This document shows positions 34,912 through 42,854 of a stretch of DNA of 64,000 nucleotides, piece after piece. The DNA is taken from the NCBI GenBank assembly GCA_902779785.1, contig CACZDC010000005.1, positions 1-64,000 on the forward strand, read 5' to 3'. Position 1 is the first letter of the stretch, and every line of letters begins with the position of its first letter. The notes beneath the pieces are model-generated. The model saw only the letters and a program-made list of their open reading frames with translations. It did not search any database and was not told the DNA's origin. A program made the position numbers and the translations under genes. Source of the stretch: an uncultured Bacteroidia bacterium (GTDB lineage Bacteria; Bacteroidota; Bacteroidia; Bacteroidales; UBA932).

Positions 34912-35621
34912 CAATGAAAAAGAAACTGGTAGTCTTGAGCGGTGCAGGAGTGAGCGCCGAAAGCGGCTTTGCGACCTTCCGTGACACCGGCGGCCTGTGG
35001 GAGCAGTACAATGTCAATGACGTTGCGTCCATTGAAGGATGGTATCGCAACCGGAAGCTGGTGCTGGACTTTTACAATGAGCGCCGCCTTCAACTCCGGG
35101 ACGCCAGTCCGAACGCCGCCCATCTTGCCATCGCGGCCCTCGAGAAGGACTACGACGTGGACGTTATCACCCAGAACGTGGACAATCTCCACGAGAGGGC
35201 CGGATCTACGAGAGTACTCCATCTTCACGGAGAACTCACCAAAGTCCGCCCCGAGAACGGAGAATATGACTTGGACGGGAGTGAAAAAGAAGTAATCGAC
35301 ATAGGATATGAAAAAGTAGTCCTCGGAGACCTCGCTCCGAACGGGTGCCAGTTAAGGCCGCACATCGTATTCTTCGGGGAAGCCGTACCCAAGATTGAAA
35401 AGGCTATATCTCTTGTGCAAGAGGCTGACATAATGCTGATTGTCGGAACTTCCCTGCAAGTTTATCCCGCCGCGGGACTCTATCGTTATGCCAAATTCGA
35501 GACTCCTGTCTACATTATCGACCCGGCCTCGGTGCCCGTAAGCGACCCTCGCATCGTCCATATCAAGGATGTGGCGACCAAAGGAATGGAAAAATTTATC
35601 GAAATGCTTGGAAATTCGTGA
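34908..35621 (+). CDS. Sir2-family NAD-dependent protein deacylase without zinc cysteines
   Basis: Sirtuin of 237 residues. NAD-binding GAGVSAESGFATFRD, TQNVDNLHERAG, the catalytic histidine in LHLHGEL and late IVGTSLQVYPAAGL are all present. The four zinc-ribbon cysteines of classical sirtuins are absent (only one cysteine in the protein), with a short charged loop in their place; such zinc-less forms occur in Bacteroidota. The ATG at 34908 overlaps the AAA gene stop; a second ATG at 34914 is possible. Translational coupling to the ATPase suggests shared expression with the unknown-function operon, yet it may simply be a cobB-like housekeeping enzyme. Confidence 0.88.
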   Translation: MTMKKKLVVLSGAGVSAESGFATFRDTGGLWEQYNVNDVASIEGWYRNRKLVLDFYNERRLQLRDASPNAAHLAIAALEKDYDVDVITQNVDNLHERAGSTRVLHLHGELTKVRPENGEYDLDGSEKEVIDIGYEKVVLGDLAPNGCQLRPHIVFFGEAVPKIEKAISLVQEADIMLIVGTSLQVYPAAGLYRYAKFETPVYIIDPASVPVSDPRIVHIKDVATKGMEKFIEMLGNS

Positions 35622-35638
35622 TTTTTGCGTACCTTTGC
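35609..35638 (+). promoter_or_regulatory. rpsU promoter
   Basis: TTG (35609-35611), 19 bases, TACCTTTG (35631-35638) match the consensus; the -33 box lies inside the end of the sirtuin gene. Confidence 0.75.
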
Positions 35639-35652
35639 CCTCCCGAAATAAA

Positions 35653-35661
35653 AAGGAGGTG
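35653..35661 (+). promoter_or_regulatory. Strong Shine-Dalgarno sequence before rpsU
   Basis: AAGGAGGTG ends nine bases before the rpsU ATG. Such a site is otherwise essentially missing from starts in this window. In Bacteroidota the ribosome normally hides its anti-Shine-Dalgarno using bS21 among others, and a strong site on rpsU is a known autoregulatory device. Confidence 0.85.
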
Positions 35662-35670
35662 TAACAAGCA

Positions 35671-35865
35671 ATGATCATCGTTCCTATCAAGGAAGGCGAA
35701 AATATCGAGAAAGCGCTGAAAAAATTCAAGCGTAAATTCGAAAAAACCGGTGCAGTGCGCGAAATGCGCGCCCGCAAGACCTTTGAGAAGCCTTCAGTGA
35801 AAAAGCGTATGGCTCTCCAGAAGGCCATCTATGTTCAGAAGCTTCGTCTCGAAGAGGATCAGTAA
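35671..35865 (+). CDS. rpsU: 30S ribosomal protein bS21
   Basis: Small-subunit protein of 64 residues beginning MIIVPIKEGENIEKALKKFK, with the family's basic middle (RARKTFEKPSVKKRMAL). Its length is normal for Bacteroidota. It has its own promoter inside the end of the sirtuin gene, a rare strong Shine-Dalgarno, and a rho-independent terminator 24 bases after the stop, so it is a single-gene unit. bS21 contributes to hiding the 3' end of 16S rRNA in this phylum; ribosomes lacking it should read this mRNA preferentially, which makes a feedback loop. Confidence 0.97.
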   Translation: MIIVPIKEGENIEKALKKFKRKFEKTGAVREMRARKTFEKPSVKKRMALQKAIYVQKLRLEEDQ

Positions 35866-35888
35866 TTGCTTAAGCACTTACCGTTTAA

Positions 35889-35923
35889 AGAATGTCGGAA
35901 TTCACTTCCGGCATTCTTTTTTT
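35889..35923 (+). terminator. rpsU terminator
   Basis: AGAATGTCGGAA (35889-35900) pairs with TTCCGGCATTCT (35906-35917) apart from one G-T pair, followed by a run of seven T. Confidence 0.85.
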
Positions 35924-35939
35924 ATTCGCACAATATTAC

Positions 35940-35947
35940 TACTTTTG
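35940..35947 (+). promoter_or_regulatory. -7 box of the AsmA-like gene
   Basis: TACTTTTG matches TAnnTTTG and ends four bases before the ATG at 35952; the -33 position lies in the T run of the rpsU terminator and has no TTG. It would give a leaderless mRNA. Confidence 0.5.
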
Positions 35948-35951
35948 TGTG

Positions 35952-38900
35952 ATGAATCTGAAGAAAGGCATAAAAATCGGCTTCCTGTCACTTGCAGGAC
36001 TGTTTCTGGCAGTACTGCTTACTCTTCAGATAGTTCTGAACGAAAAACTTCTTACCCGGATTGTCAACAAAGTTGCGGCAGAATATGTGGACGGGGACCT
36101 GGTCTTTTCAAGGGTACACGCCTCCGTCATAAAGAGTTTTCCGCACCTGGACGTAAGCCTGGACTCTTGCTCTCTCACTTATCCTCACGAGAAGTTCTCC
36201 GCCTATGACGTCCCCGCAGAGTCGGGGAAAAGGTTTTCCCTGATAAATGCCGGCCGGGGAGAAAGCGTCGACACCCTGGCCTCATTCCGCCGGCTCGAGC
36301 TGGCGCTCAATTATGTTTCCTTGATAAAGGGCGGACAGATCAACGTCCGCAAGCTCAATCTGGAAAAACCGCGCATCTTCGCCCATTATTACGATTCGAC
36401 GGCAGCAAACTGGGATATCCTGCCTCTCGGAAGCGATGATGAAAACGACACTTCGAAATCTCCTCTCCCGGACATCCTCCTCCATAAAATCAAACTGAGC
36501 GACAGGCCGTTCATCGTGTTTACCGACCCGGTGGACACCCTCCACGCGATGATCACGATGCGACGGATGGAACTGGACGGGAAAGTCCGTACCAGCGAGC
36601 CGGAACACGTTCGCGGCGCCTTCATCATAGACACCCTCTTCGTTTCCGGCCGACTGCCGAAGGATACGCTGGCCCTCGGATTGGACCATCTCTACCTGAA
36701 TGGCGGCGACAGAGCCTTCGAACTTGATGCAAAAGCCAAGGCCTTCCTTGCGACCAATTCTTTCGGCAGGCTGAAAGTTCCCATCGGCATCCAGGCCGAC
36801 GGAACACTTCCGGAGCGTGAGGACAAAGCCCTGGAACTGGACTTCGGACGGCTAGGGCTGGATGTTTCGGCACTCCACGTCGACGGCAAGGGAAACGTAG
36901 TGGTCTTCCCTGACAGAAAAGCCATCCTTGCCGACATCAAGGTGGACCGCTGCCCGCTTGGAGAGATTTTCCGCGAATATGAACGTAACCTGAGCTTTTT
37001 CCAAAAGATAAAGACTGACGCCGTCCTGTCTCTGGACGCCCACGTCGAGGGCGACTACAGCGAAGGACGCTTCCCCGCAGTCAACGCACATCTGTCCATT
37101 CCGGAATCCACCCTCGACTACCAGGGGCTGCCTCGTCTCGGCCGCCTGGCCCTGGAGGCCGACGCCGTGACCGACGAAGCTATGGTCATAGACCTGGATC
37201 TCAAGCGTTTCCTCTTCGACATTGTGGGAGCGAGGGCTGACCTCAAGGGAAGGGTCGAGGATGTAAGCGGAGATGATCCTTTGATTTCCCTGGACGGGAC
37301 GATACGCGCACGAATTGATTCCCTGACCCGCGCCTTCACTTCCGAACGCGGGATCAGCGGCACAGGCTCACTTAAGGCCAATCTTCACGGCAAGGCAAAG
37401 CTCTCCCAGCTGGATATGGTCAATATCGGCAATGCCAACATACAGTGTGACCTCGTTGCCGACAATCTCAGCATAAATGACGCGCCAGACTCCGTGAAAG
37501 CCTATGTCAGACGGGCTGACATCACCCTTGAGAGCGCGGCGAACAAGATAGACAAGAATATCAGGCAAGGGGCTCGAGTATTGAGGCTTAAGGCGAAACT
37601 GGACACTCTCGACCTCACATACAAGGAGAATATCTTCGCCCGGGGCGGAGACATCCTGCTGCTTGCACAGAACTCTGCCGACATTCTCAAGGGCGGCAAA
37701 GGTCTCACTCCTCTTATGGGCCTTCTGAAAATAGACAGAATGAGACTCAAGGACACCGACGGCCTGGGGGTAGGACTCCGGGGCAATACCGAGACCTTCC
37801 GCATCACTCCTGTGACCAAACAGAACAAGACCACGAAGCTTACGCTCAGATCTGACAGCAAAGGCCTGTTCCTGAGACAGAATTCCAACGCATACGCACT
37901 GCGCAACTTCAAGTTTGACGTATCTGCATCCAAGCATCTCACATCCTCCCGAAACAGCGAGCGCAGGCGCAGGATGCTCGATTCGCTGCAGAGAGTGTAT
38001 CCCGGCGTTCCCCGCGACTCGCTCTTCCGCAAAATGTTCTCGGAACGCGCCAAAAGAGTTTCCACCGACGCTTTCGCCGGACACGATGTGGACATCAGCC
38101 TCTCCAGGTCCCTGTCCAGATATGTCAGGGAGTGGGATATCAACGGCAGGCTGGACCTTGAGAAATGCCGGATAATGATGCCTTCACTTCCTCTGAAGAC
38201 CTACGTCAAAGACGCCAGAGGAGCCTTCGACAATGACAAGATAGAGCTCGAAAACATAAGCCTGACGGCAGGCGAATCAGACATCTCCGCCAACGCTACC
38301 TTAAGCGGACTCCGCCGTGCCCTGATCCGCAGGGGCATACTGAACCTGGATGCAAAAGTTACGTCCAACTACTTGGATGCCAACCAGTTGATGCGAGCCT
38401 ATGCGTTCTATTCGACCTACGAGGAAGACAAGTCCCTGGAAGAAAAATCGGACGACGAACTTCAGAAGCAGGCCGAGCTCGGGGAACTGCCCGACAGCAC
38501 AGCCTCCAAACTGATTGTAATTCCGTCCAACCTGAATGTCAATCTCACCCTCGAAGCCAGCGGCATCAAATACGACAGCCTGCTTGTGAGCTGGGCGGCC
38601 GCGGACATCGCAATGCGTCAGCGCACCCTCCAGATTACCAACGCTCTTGCGGCGTCCAATATGGGCGACATCTATTTCGAAGGTTTCTACTCCACGCGCA
38701 ATCCCGAAGACCTGAAGGCCGGCTTCGATCTCAACCTCGTGGACATCACGGCCGAAAAGGTCATCACGCTCTTCCCTGCCGTCGACACGATAATGCCTAT
38801 GCTGAAATCCTTCGCGGGCGACCTGGACTGCGAACTTGCAGCCACGACAGACATAGATTCCGAGATGAACGTGGTTCTCCCGACTGTGGACGGCATTATG

Positions 38901-39566
38901 AAGATTTCAGGCAAGGACCTCTCCCTCGCAGGAGACAGCCAGGAGTTCAAGAAGATCGCCAAGTACTTGCTGTTCAAGAACAAGGAAGAAGCCAAGATTG
39001 ACAAGATGTCGGTGACCGGAATGGTCCGTGACAATATTCTGGAGGTCTTCCCCTTCGTTCTGGACGTAGACCGTTACCTTCTGGCGGCAAGCGGAACGCA
39101 GCATCTGGATTCGTCGTTCAAATACCATATTTCCGTCATAAAGTCTCCACTGCTGCTGAAGTTCGGAATAAATGCCTGGGGGCCTGATTTCCAGCACGTC
39201 AAGTTCGGTCTCGGGAAGGCGAAATACAAGAGCGCAAACGTGCCTGTCTTTACCAAACAGCTCGATACCGTCCAGTATTCGCTGCTCTCCTCTATCCATA
39301 ACATCTTCGAAATAGGAGTTGAAAAAGCCATCGCGGAGAACCGTCAGCAGCAAGTGCTTGAAAACCGCATAGACGAGGTCCATCTCCACAGCGAAGAAGC
39401 TGATACTGCGGGACTTGCCAAGATTGTGTTAGACACTCTGGAGCGCTCCGAGAGTTTCACCGGAGACATAGAGGAGAAAGTCGCCTCGAAGAGAGAACAA
39501 CTCAAGAAAGAAGTTCTCACTCTTGCTGAAAAAGCCTCCACTGAGATGGAGAAGAAAGATGAATAG
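35952..39566 (+). CDS. AsmA-like envelope protein
   Basis: Large (1204-residue) inner-membrane-anchored periplasmic protein of the AsmA type. One N-terminal membrane helix (IGFLSLAGLFLAVLLTLQIVL) is followed by VNKVAAEYVDGDLVFSRVHA and SFPHLDVSLDSCSL, the typical AsmA beginning, then long repetitive beta-rich stretches and a C-terminal AsmA-like part (ISGKDLSLAGDSQEFKKIAK, LDVDRYLLAASGTQHLD). The last 60 residues are a charged coiled coil. These proteins are thought to carry phospholipids to the outer membrane. The start at 35952 is chosen because the -7 box and helix follow; the stop overlaps prmA as ATGAATAG. Confidence 0.85.
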   Translation: MNLKKGIKIGFLSLAGLFLAVLLTLQIVLNEKLLTRIVNKVAAEYVDGDLVFSRVHASVIKSFPHLDVSLDSCSLTYPHEKFSAYDVPAESGKRFSLINAGRGESVDTLASFRRLELALNYVSLIKGGQINVRKLNLEKPRIFAHYYDSTAANWDILPLGSDDENDTSKSPLPDILLHKIKLSDRPFIVFTDPVDTLHAMITMRRMELDGKVRTSEPEHVRGAFIIDTLFVSGRLPKDTLALGLDHLYLNGGDRAFELDAKAKAFLATNSFGRLKVPIGIQADGTLPEREDKALELDFGRLGLDVSALHVDGKGNVVVFPDRKAILADIKVDRCPLGEIFREYERNLSFFQKIKTDAVLSLDAHVEGDYSEGRFPAVNAHLSIPESTLDYQGLPRLGRLALEADAVTDEAMVIDLDLKRFLFDIVGARADLKGRVEDVSGDDPLISLDGTIRARIDSLTRAFTSERGISGTGSLKANLHGKAKLSQLDMVNIGNANIQCDLVADNLSINDAPDSVKAYVRRADITLESAANKIDKNIRQGARVLRLKAKLDTLDLTYKENIFARGGDILLLAQNSADILKGGKGLTPLMGLLKIDRMRLKDTDGLGVGLRGNTETFRITPVTKQNKTTKLTLRSDSKGLFLRQNSNAYALRNFKFDVSASKHLTSSRNSERRRRMLDSLQRVYPGVPRDSLFRKMFSERAKRVSTDAFAGHDVDISLSRSLSRYVREWDINGRLDLEKCRIMMPSLPLKTYVKDARGAFDNDKIELENISLTAGESDISANATLSGLRRALIRRGILNLDAKVTSNYLDANQLMRAYAFYSTYEEDKSLEEKSDDELQKQAELGELPDSTASKLIVIPSNLNVNLTLEASGIKYDSLLVSWAAADIAMRQRTLQITNALAASNMGDIYFEGFYSTRNPEDLKAGFDLNLVDITAEKVITLFPAVDTIMPMLKSFAGDLDCELAATTDIDSEMNVVLPTVDGIMKISGKDLSLAGDSQEFKKIAKYLLFKNKEEAKIDKMSVTGMVRDNILEVFPFVLDVDRYLLAASGTQHLDSSFKYHISVIKSPLLLKFGINAWGPDFQHVKFGLGKAKYKSANVPVFTKQLDTVQYSLLSSIHNIFEIGVEKAIAENRQQQVLENRIDEVHLHSEEADTAGLAKIVLDTLERSESFTGDIEEKVASKREQLKKEVLTLAEKASTEMEKKDE

Positions 39567-40413
39567 TCAAGACTATATAGAAGTAAGCATACGTCTGGAG
39601 CCATTCTCCGAGGCTCTGGCGGAAGTGCTTATGGCAGAACTTTCCGAACTTCCCTACGATTCTTTCCAGACCGAAGAGCCTTTCTTGAAATGTTATATCC
39701 AGAGGGAAGACTATCAGGCGGGGGCGCTCAGAGTCGTATTGAGCGCTTTTCCCGAGGCCAAGTCCTTCGAAGCGACTCTTCTTCCGGCTCAGAACTGGAA
39801 CAAAGAGTGGGAAGACTCATTCAAAAGCCTCGTCGTCGACGGAAAGGTCACGATCAAATCCCCCGCGGCAAAATCCGCTCCCCGGACCAGGTTCAACATC
39901 TGGATAGACCCCGGAATGGCCTTCGGCACCGGCTCGCACCATACGACTTATATGATGATCCAGCGGATGCTCGGGATAGAAGCGTCCATCAAGGGCCACA
40001 GCGTGCTTGATATGGGCTGCGGGACTGCCATACTCGGGATACTGGCCGCCAAGATGGGCGCAAGGAAGGTTTTTGCCGTGGACATAGACGCCGTCGCGGC
40101 GCGGTCGGCCTGGGGCAATGCTAGATGGAACCGCGTCGGAAGCCGGATTGAAACGGCCTGCGGAGACGCCTCCCTGCTTCAGGCCGGAAGCTATGATGTG
40201 ATTCTGGCCAATATCCACCGCAACATACTCATCCAGGATATGCCCACCTACAGCCGCTCGCTCCGCAAAGGCGGACGTATTCTGCTGAGCGGCTTCTATG
40301 AACAGGATATTCCAGCCGTCGCGGAAGCCGCCGCATCCTATGGTCTCACCCACTGCGGAACATCCCTCCGCGAAGGCTGGGCTTGCATTGAATACAAAAA
40401 AGCAAGCGCCTGA
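39559..40413 (+). CDS. prmA: Ribosomal protein L11 methyltransferase
   Basis: SAM-dependent enzyme that trimethylates ribosomal protein uL11. The start at 39559 (MNSQDYIEVSIRLEPFSEAL) gives 284 residues. Family marks are NWNKEWEDSFKSLVV, IDPGMAFGTGSHHTT, the SAM site VLDMGCGTAILGILAAKMGA, VFAVDIDAVA and the catalytic-type LANIHRNIL (NPPY-like position NIHR). It overlaps the AsmA-like gene by eight bases. Its last four codons are built into the hairpin that terminates the converging tRNA gene. Confidence 0.93.
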   Translation: MNSQDYIEVSIRLEPFSEALAEVLMAELSELPYDSFQTEEPFLKCYIQREDYQAGALRVVLSAFPEAKSFEATLLPAQNWNKEWEDSFKSLVVDGKVTIKSPAAKSAPRTRFNIWIDPGMAFGTGSHHTTYMMIQRMLGIEASIKGHSVLDMGCGTAILGILAAKMGARKVFAVDIDAVAARSAWGNARWNRVGSRIETACGDASLLQAGSYDVILANIHRNILIQDMPTYSRSLRKGGRILLSGFYEQDIPAVAEAAASYGLTHCGTSLREGWACIEYKKASA

Positions 40414-40428
40414 AAATCAGACGCTTGC
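40402..40428 (-). terminator. tRNA-Pro terminator overlapping the prmA stop
   Basis: GCAAGCG (40402-40408) pairs with CGCTTGC (40422-40428), with inner CTGA/TCAG pairing. On the minus strand the stem is followed by TTTTTT, so it mainly serves the tRNA gene; the prmA stop codon is inside the loop side. Confidence 0.8.
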
Positions 40429-40436
40429 GACTCAAG

Positions 40437-40509
40437 TCTGGATGACTGGACTTGAACCAGCGACCTCCTGGTCCCTAACCAGGTGCGCTACCAACTGCGC
40501 TACATCCAG
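40437..40509 (-). tRNA. tRNA-Pro, anticodon AGG by loop position
   Basis: A full cloverleaf can be drawn on the minus strand: acceptor CTGGATG/CATCCAG, D arm GCGC...GCGC, anticodon stem CCTGG/CCAGG with loop TTAGGGA, T arm GCTGG-TTCAAGT-CCAGT, discriminator A, no encoded CCA. Loop positions 34-36 read AGG, so it pairs with CCU. The C1-G72 pair, A73 and G37 all agree with proline identity. An A at position 34 is rare in bacterial tRNA-Pro, which normally has G, U or C there. Confidence 0.85.
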
Positions 40510-40519
40510 AATTGGACTG

Positions 40520-40549
40520 CAAAGATACTATGTTTTTTCGGATTTGCAA
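40520..40549 (-). promoter_or_regulatory. tRNA-Pro promoter
   Basis: On the minus strand TTG (40547-40549), 19 bases, TATCTTTG (40520-40527) form a consensus promoter ending ten bases before the tRNA 5' end. The -33 side faces a TATATTTG box at 40560-40567 for the divergent ABC gene. Confidence 0.8.
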
Positions 40550-40587
40550 AAATATTAACTATATTTGCGAGAATATAGAACAAAATA

Positions 40588-42438
40588 ATGAGAGAGTTTT
40601 TCCGGATGATGAGGCAATACGCCTCCCCCTACAGCGGCTATTTCATTGGAGCTGTTTTTCTTAACATATTTTCAGCGGTATTCAATATTTTTTCCTTTGC
40701 CGTCATCATTCCTCTCCTGAACATCCTATTCAAACTCGAAACGGCTAGTTATGAGTTCATCCCCTGGGGAACCGAAGGTTATTCACTCAAAGACTTGGTG
40801 ATCAACAACTCCTACGCCTTTATGTCCTCATACTCCGATGCTCACGGAGCGACCTCGGCTCTCTTTATGCTCTGCATAGTGATGGTGGTTTTCACGCTGC
40901 TCAAGACCACCTGCTACTTCGGCTCCGCGGCTATAATGATTCCAATCCGCACCGGCATCGTCAAGGACATCCGCAAAAAGATGTACGACAAGATCCTCAG
41001 CCTGCCGATAGGATTTTTCTCACAGGAGCGCAAGGGCGACATCATAGCCAGAATCAGCGGAGACGTTGGAGAAGTCGAGGCATCGATTACCTCCAGCATC
41101 GAAATGCTCATCAAGGACCCTATCCTCATTATCTTCTATTTCGGCATCCTGCTTTTCATCGGTCCGGAACTAACCTTGTTCATAATCCTCTTCGTGCCCG
41201 CGTTCATCTGGGTGATGGGAGTAATAGGAAAGCAGCTAAGGCGTTCCTCTCTGGAGGCTCAGAAACTTTGGAGCGACACGATGTCGCAGGTAGACGAAAC
41301 ACTCGGCGGTCTCCGCATCATCAAAGCCTTCAACGCAGAGAGCAAGATGAGCAAACGTTTCGACTCCGTAACAAACGCAATGAGGATAAAGAACAACCGC
41401 GTCGCCATACGCCAGTCCACGGCCCACCCGGTCAGCGAATTCCTCGGCACAGTGATGATTATGGCGGTCCTGGCATTCGGCGGAGTGATGATTATCCGGG
41501 GCAGCGGCTTCCTCGGCAGCAGTTTTATGGACGCATCGCAGTTCATCTTCTATATGGTCATACTCTATTCGGTCATAGCCCCGATCAAGGAACTGTCCCG
41601 TGCGGCATACGGCATTCCAAGGGGTCTTGCATCGATAGAGAGGATCAACAAGATCCTGGAGGCCCAGAATCCGATAAAAGACCCTGAGCATCCTGCCGAA
41701 CTCAAGGAATTCAAAGACTGCATCCGTCTGAAAGGGGTGAAATTCTCCTACGAGAATGGCCGGGAGATACTGAAGGACATAGATATGGTCATACCCAAAG
41801 GCAAGACCATAGCCATCGTCGGCGAGTCGGGAGCCGGGAAGTCCACCCTGGTCGATCTGATTCCGCGTTTCTACGACGTGAGTGAAGGAAGCATCACTAT
41901 CGACGGAACCGACATACGCGATGTCCGCCTCAAGGACCTCCGCGCCCTGATGGGCAATGTCAATCAGGACCCGATCCTGTTCAACGACACGATTTTCAAC
42001 AATATAGCCTTCGGAGTCGAGGGAGCCACCGAGGAGCAGGTCATAGCGGCCGCGAAGATAGCCAATGCCCACGATTTCATTATGGAGAAGCCGGAGGGCT
42101 ACCAGACCAATATCGGAGACCGGGGATCCAAGCTTTCAGGCGGACAGCGCCAGAGGCTGTCCATTGCTCGGGCCATACTCAAGAACCCGCCCATCCTCAT
42201 ACTTGACGAAGCCACCGCTTCGCTTGACACGGAAAGCGAACGAATGGTTCAGGACGCCCTCGACAAACTGATGGAAAACCGTACGACAATCGCAATCGCG
42301 CACAGGCTCTCCACGATAAAGGACGCGGATGAAATCATCGTTATGCACGAAGGCCAAATAGTGGAACGCGGCACACACGAGAGCCTCACCAGACTTGGCG
42401 GCTATTATAAGAGACTCAACGATATGCAGGCGCTTTGA
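40588..42438 (+). CDS. ABC exporter (MsbA-like, permease fused to ATPase)
   Basis: Homodimeric exporter half of 616 residues with six membrane helices in the first 330 residues and a C-terminal nucleotide-binding domain. Walker A GESGAGKST near residue 412, Q-loop GNVNQDPILFND, signature LSGGQRQRLSIARAIL, Walker B ILILDEATASLD and the H-loop IAIAHRLSTI are intact. The family moves lipid A core, other lipids or drugs; Bacteroidota members of this length are usually annotated as MsbA-like lipid exporters. Its stop overlaps the VanZ-like start (TGATG). Confidence 0.92.
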   Translation: MREFFRMMRQYASPYSGYFIGAVFLNIFSAVFNIFSFAVIIPLLNILFKLETASYEFIPWGTEGYSLKDLVINNSYAFMSSYSDAHGATSALFMLCIVMVVFTLLKTTCYFGSAAIMIPIRTGIVKDIRKKMYDKILSLPIGFFSQERKGDIIARISGDVGEVEASITSSIEMLIKDPILIIFYFGILLFIGPELTLFIILFVPAFIWVMGVIGKQLRRSSLEAQKLWSDTMSQVDETLGGLRIIKAFNAESKMSKRFDSVTNAMRIKNNRVAIRQSTAHPVSEFLGTVMIMAVLAFGGVMIIRGSGFLGSSFMDASQFIFYMVILYSVIAPIKELSRAAYGIPRGLASIERINKILEAQNPIKDPEHPAELKEFKDCIRLKGVKFSYENGREILKDIDMVIPKGKTIAIVGESGAGKSTLVDLIPRFYDVSEGSITIDGTDIRDVRLKDLRALMGNVNQDPILFNDTIFNNIAFGVEGATEEQVIAAAKIANAHDFIMEKPEGYQTNIGDRGSKLSGGQRQRLSIARAILKNPPILILDEATASLDTESERMVQDALDKLMENRTTIAIAHRLSTIKDADEIIVMHEGQIVERGTHESLTRLGGYYKRLNDMQAL

Positions 42439-42854
42439 TGACACGGAGGCAGAGAATATGGGCAAGGATACTGCTGGGGGCCTATCTCCTGGCAATACTC
42501 GTGCTGTGCTTTGCCAATTTTTCCTCCGTGCCCAAGGTCAAGGACACCCTTTTTGGAATACAGATGGACAAAATCGTGCATTTCCTGATGTTCTGTCCTT
42601 TCCCGATTCTTGCCTATTTCGCCTTTGACTTTCACTCGAAGACAGTACGCTCAAGCCTGCTTTTCGCCGCCACAGTCTTCATTATCGGCTGCATTTTTGC
42701 CGCTGCGACTGAAATTGGGCAGGCAAAACTCACGACCTGGCGCAGCGGTGACCCCACTGACCTCATCGCCGACATCAGCGCACTGGCCCTTGCAAGCATC
42801 GCGGTTATAATCTTCGACAGAATAAAACAGCGCAAAGTATGCTCCGAAAAATAG
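42438..42854 (+). CDS. VanZ-like membrane protein
   Basis: A 138-residue protein with four hydrophobic helices. The N-terminal MTRRQRIWARILLGAYLLAI, central MDKIVHFLMFCPFPILAYFA (the H of DKxxHF is the family mark) and AAATEIGQAKLTTWRSGDPTDLIAD are typical of small VanZ-like proteins. The role is unknown; members are common next to envelope genes. The ATG overlaps the ABC exporter stop, and the 3' end overlaps the next gene by 16 bases, so the three form one operon. Confidence 0.83.
   Translation: MTRRQRIWARILLGAYLLAILVLCFANFSSVPKVKDTLFGIQMDKIVHFLMFCPFPILAYFAFDFHSKTVRSSLLFAATVFIIGCIFAAATEIGQAKLTTWRSGDPTDLIADISALALASIAVIIFDRIKQRKVCSEK

Noticed and set aside
30867-35621. Calling the DUF6935/EF-hand/AAA/sirtuin operon an anti-phage system
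   Set aside because: The sirtuin looks like a single-domain deacylase, no effector is fused to the ATPase and no defence island surrounds it; reported only as an operon of unknown purpose.
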